A stretch of 8,917 nt of DNA from CAZNEZ01 sp964572475. GTDB taxonomy: Bacteria; Bacillota; Clostridia; Lachnospirales; Lachnospiraceae. Position numbers and translations under genes: made by a program. The notes below the pieces were generated by a model. It worked only from the letters and a program-made list of their open reading frames with translations. It made no database searches and was not told where the DNA came from. This document shows positions 6,594 through 8,917 of the stretch, piece by piece (the first letter of the stretch is position 1; each line of letters opens with the position of its first letter). The stretch covers positions 1-8,917 of the forward strand of contig CAZNEZ010000067.1 of the NCBI GenBank assembly GCA_964572475.1, read 5' to 3'.

Positions 6594-7877
6594 CTATTGA
6601 AGCACCATATATAGCAGCATGGCCAGAGGCTCCATTGCATTCATTTCTTCTTCAACTGTATTGGTCTGCGCGCCTGCCTCAATAAGCATTGTTTTTGCAC
6701 GGAGTTTCATATTATATAAATAACCATTCAGGTAATTTTTTCTAGTAAAGTCTGGATAATATGCCATAGCCTTTAATTTCATCTGAAGGCTCATGGCAAG
6801 ATTATCTGATCTATATTTATTATATAGATAATCCACTTCTCCAATTCCATTTAATCTACTTAATCCATTAAAGAACATAACCTTAGCCGTTGGCTTACCA
6901 TTTATTTCAGTAGCAAAATGTAAACTGTCGTTTACTCCATCTCTATGTAAATCTATAACCACTTCTATACTTGGATTATCTGCCAATATCTGTTGCAGTA
7001 CTGGGATAGCCCTATTATATGCATTATTCCTTGTGACAACCCCATTTACAAGATCAAATGTTTCCTTACAGTGAATTACATTATATCCATACTTTTCTGT
7101 CAAAAGCTTAGTAAGATAATCGCCTACACCTACTATAGTAGTTGATACATCACCAGGTACTGAATCAGCAAAAGCTTCTTGTGAATGAGTATGATAAATT
7201 AAAATTTGTGGTTTAGAATTATCCTGCTTCATAGTCATATCTTTTTCTAACAATTCCGATGCATTCAGGTCGGCGCTTGTAACGGTAGTACTAGAATCCA
7301 CTGTATATAGCTTAGATATAAGGAAATCAAAGTCATTTAGCTTAGCTATAGGGAATTCTTCCCCTACCTTATCAGGAATTTGAATAACAGCTTTTGCGTC
7401 ATCCCCCTCACCCTGTGTTTCTTTCTCTCCTGTATTGTTCTCTGTATTTGCCTCAGTCTCTACATTATCCTGTTTTGTTGTTTCTTCTGGCTTAGTATTA
7501 TTTTTATCATTCGCATTTGTTTCTTTTTCTTTAGCCGACTTATACCCAAGAATTGAATCATATGGATATTTCTGACTGAATGTTGTTAATTCAACATTAT
7601 CACCTACATATGCATATACTCCGTCCTGCCTTAATGAACTAAGAACAATCGCAAGTAGAGAAACATCTTCCTTGTTTTCATTTTTTTTAGTATATGCTTT
7701 AACATTATTCATATTTCCTAGAATACTATCAATAACTTTTTCCGATATATTTTCCCCAGCATAAACTATCTTGTCCTTTAAGTTATCAATATCCACAAAT
7801 AAAATAAATAAAATTATTATTAAAAATATTGTTGCCGCAATAGTAATTCTTTTGTTCATTCTTTCCTGCCTATTCAT
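6594..7877 (-). CDS. spoIIP: Stage II sporulation protein P (SpoIIP), peptidoglycan amidase/endopeptidase
   Basis: SpoIIP, working with SpoIID and SpoIIM, degrades septal peptidoglycan so the mother cell can engulf the forespore. The 427-residue protein has a short basic N-terminus, one hydrophobic membrane anchor at about 11-28, an extracellular stretch, a low-complexity Glu/Lys/Asn/Thr-rich linker (about 114-160), and a C-terminal SpoIIP hydrolase domain from about 222. Likely zinc or catalytic residues are His229 and Glu234 in LIYHTHSQEAF, His311 in IDLHRDG, and Glu400 in LIEAGAQTNT. The start at 7877 was chosen because AAAGGATG (7885-7892) lies seven bases upstream; the ATG at 7898 has no ribosome binding site, and the ATG at 7859 is a weaker alternative. 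In well-studied spore formers expression is under sigma-E; I found no firm promoter here. gpr ends 30 bases upstream. Confidence 0.95.
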   Translation of the reverse strand: MNRQERMNKRITIAATIFLIIILFILFVDIDNLKDKIVYAGENISEKVIDSILGNMNNVKAYTKKNENKEDVSLLAIVLSSLRQDGVYAYVGDNVELTTFSQKYPYDSILGYKSAKEKETNANDKNNTKPEETTKQDNVETEANTENNTGEKETQGEGDDAKAVIQIPDKVGEEFPIAKLNDFDFLISKLYTVDSSTTVTSADLNASELLEKDMTMKQDNSKPQILIYHTHSQEAFADSVPGDVSTTIVGVGDYLTKLLTEKYGYNVIHCKETFDLVNGVVTRNNAYNRAIPVLQQILADNPSIEVVIDLHRDGVNDSLHFATEINGKPTAKVMFFNGLSRLNGIGEVDYLYNKYRSDNLAMSLQMKLKAMAYYPDFTRKNYLNGYLYNMKLRAKTMLIEAGAQTNTVEEEMNAMEPLAMLLYMVLQ

Positions 7878-7884
7878 ATATACA

Positions 7885-7892
7885 CATCCTTT
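7885..7892 (-). promoter_or_regulatory. spoIIP ribosome binding site
   Basis: AAAGGATG on the minus strand lies seven bases before the ATG at 7877 and decides the start. The in-frame ATG at 7898 lies upstream of this site. Confidence 0.75.
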
Positions 7893-7907
7893 GTACATTT
7901 ATATGCA

Positions 7908-8876
7908 CTAATCACTAATAAATGCCATATTTAAAGCTTCTGAAATAGTAAAACTTAATCTCTTGACTGTTTCATCAACGTCCTTAGGAGTTACGTACAT
8001 TGTACCAATATGTGGCTCAAGTAATTCTCTAATCAGCTGATACTTTTCATCTGCATCTATAGATGCAATCATATCTCCTGCGCTATTAGTAGCTCTGTCT
8101 TTTTGTAATACCTCAATTATGCAGTCCATTGCATCATTCACAATAGTTGCTGCATCTACAACAGTAGGGATTCCTATAGCTATGGTGGTAACTCCAAACA
8201 ACTCTTTATTAAGACCTAAACGGTGATTTCCAACTCCTGAACCTGGATTAATACCCGTATCTGTTAATTGAATAGTATTATTGAGTCTCTTTGTATTTCT
8301 GGCAGCAAGTGAATCAACAATTACAATTGCATCTGGCTTAATCTCATTTACTATTCCCTTAAGCACTTCCGCACTTTCCATGCCTGTTTGTGCCATAACT
8401 CCTGGTGTTATTGCACTTACTCTAAAATGATTATTGAATTCTTTTATGTCATCACCATATTCTTTAAAAATATGCCTTGTAATCAAAAGGTTAGATGCAA
8501 CCATTGGTCCTAATGCATCAGGTGTTGCATCTCTGTTTCCAAGTCCAACTACAAGTACTGACATGTTTTCTGCATCTGGTAAAAGTTCCTTTAAACTATT
8601 TGCCAACTCTTCTGAAACTTCTCTATGATATCCATCATCCGGCTCTCTTAGGTTCTCTGCCTCTATTGTTATATACTCTCCAACAGGCTTTCTCATTGCT
8701 TTTGAACCCTCTTCATTTTTAATAATAACCTTTGTAATCTTAATATTTTTTTCTTCTATATAATTCTCTTCAAGCACAACACCCTTAATTTCAACATCCT
8801 GATTTTTAAAACTTTCTTTAGATTCCAAAGCTAAGTCAGTTCTTATTCTAAATGAATTTTCAATAATATTATTCAT
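7908..8876 (-). CDS. gpr: Germination protease GPR (spore protease, peptidase family A25)
   Basis: GPR is made in the forespore as an inactive zymogen and, in germination, starts the breakdown of small acid-soluble spore proteins. The 322-residue protein begins with a short propeptide ending in the conserved RIRTDLALE (residues 10-18); cleavage within RTD-LA, as in Bacillus GPR, would remove about 14 residues. Family blocks include GLGNRDATPDALGP (111-124), VSAITPGVMAQTGME (about 153-167), VIVDSLAAR (185-193) and GINPGSGVGNHR (208-219). Asp120 and Asp188 correspond to the two aspartates reported as essential in Bacillus megaterium GPR (Asp127, Asp193). It is somewhat shorter than Bacillus GPR (about 370), which is usual in Clostridia. 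The ATG at 8876 is used because GGAG (8883-8886) precedes it by six bases; an in-frame TTG at 8888 overlaps that site. Its promoter is not recognisable before the window edge. Confidence 0.96.
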   Translation of the reverse strand: MNNIIENSFRIRTDLALESKESFKNQDVEIKGVVLEENYIEEKNIKITKVIIKNEEGSKAMRKPVGEYITIEAENLREPDDGYHREVSEELANSLKELLPDAENMSVLVVGLGNRDATPDALGPMVASNLLITRHIFKEYGDDIKEFNNHFRVSAITPGVMAQTGMESAEVLKGIVNEIKPDAIVIVDSLAARNTKRLNNTIQLTDTGINPGSGVGNHRLGLNKELFGVTTIAIGIPTVVDAATIVNDAMDCIIEVLQKDRATNSAGDMIASIDADEKYQLIRELLEPHIGTMYVTPKDVDETVKRLSFTISEALNMAFISD

Positions 8877-8882
8877 ATTAAA

Positions 8883-8886
8883 CTCC
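8883..8886 (-). promoter_or_regulatory. gpr ribosome binding site
   Basis: GGAG on the minus strand, six bases before the ATG at 8876. The in-frame TTG (8888-8886) overlaps it and so is not a plausible start. Confidence 0.7.
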
Positions 8887-8917
8887 AATCATAATCATAT
8901 TCTATTATTAGTTTAAC

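Noticed and set aside
7898..7925. GCATTTA-13 bases-CATATAAA on the minus strand, considered as a sigma-E promoter for spoIIP
   Set aside because: Only partial matches to both elements, and the predicted start would fall at the spoIIP Shine-Dalgarno, leaving almost no leader.
8877..8917. Possible sigma-G promoter for gpr
   Set aside because: Only 41 bases remain upstream of the ATG and no -35/-10 pair with the right spacing is visible; the promoter probably lies outside the window.
1..8917. Search for insertion sequences, CRISPR repeats, tRNA/rRNA genes, toxin-antitoxin or defence genes
   Set aside because: Nearly all of the window is occupied by seven recognisable housekeeping or sporulation genes, and no repeats or RNA gene signatures were found outside the one divergent intergenic region.

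Overview
The window is AT-rich chromosomal DNA from an anaerobic, endospore-forming Firmicute, most likely a Clostridia member (Lachnospiraceae-like is my best guess from gene content and order; no taxonomic search was possible). Three things support this: two sporulation genes (gpr, spoIIP), an oxygen-sensitive class III ribonucleotide reductase (nrdD, nrdG), and a lepA-hemW pair of the kind seen beside gpr and spoIIP in Bacillus and Clostridia. All seven genes look intact, and I see no mobile element, CRISPR array, tRNA or rRNA.

Layout, left to right. hemW (minus) overlaps the end of lepA (minus); both are probably read from a lepA promoter at about 3029-3057. A divergent intergenic region of about 390 bases follows. 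Besides the lepA promoter it holds a good sigma-A-type promoter for nrdD, preceded by two 16-base sites that resemble NrdR boxes, 31 bases apart start to start. Then come nrdD, nrdG and dut on the plus strand, closely spaced and probably one operon for making dNTPs without oxygen and removing dUTP. They meet spoIIP (minus) tail to tail with only 17 bases between the stop codons and no visible terminator. gpr (minus) lies 30 bases upstream of spoIIP, at the right edge.

Functionally, nrdD-nrdG-dut is one unit: NrdG installs the glycyl radical on NrdD, NrdD reduces ribonucleoside triphosphates, and Dut converts dUTP to dUMP. gpr and spoIIP act in spore germination and in engulfment. LepA (EF4) is a ribosome-associated GTPase, and HemW is a radical-SAM heme-handling protein.

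Several genes have in-frame upstream non-ATG or unsupported starts. I chose starts by Shine-Dalgarno position, shortening lepA, nrdD, spoIIP and gpr by 3, 21, 7 and 4 codons. No clearly new system is present. The most useful observations are the paired NrdR-type operator architecture, the opposite-strand nrdD-nrdG-dut block within an otherwise conserved neighbourhood, a degenerate duplicated module in the nrdD upstream region, and the terminator-less convergent junction.
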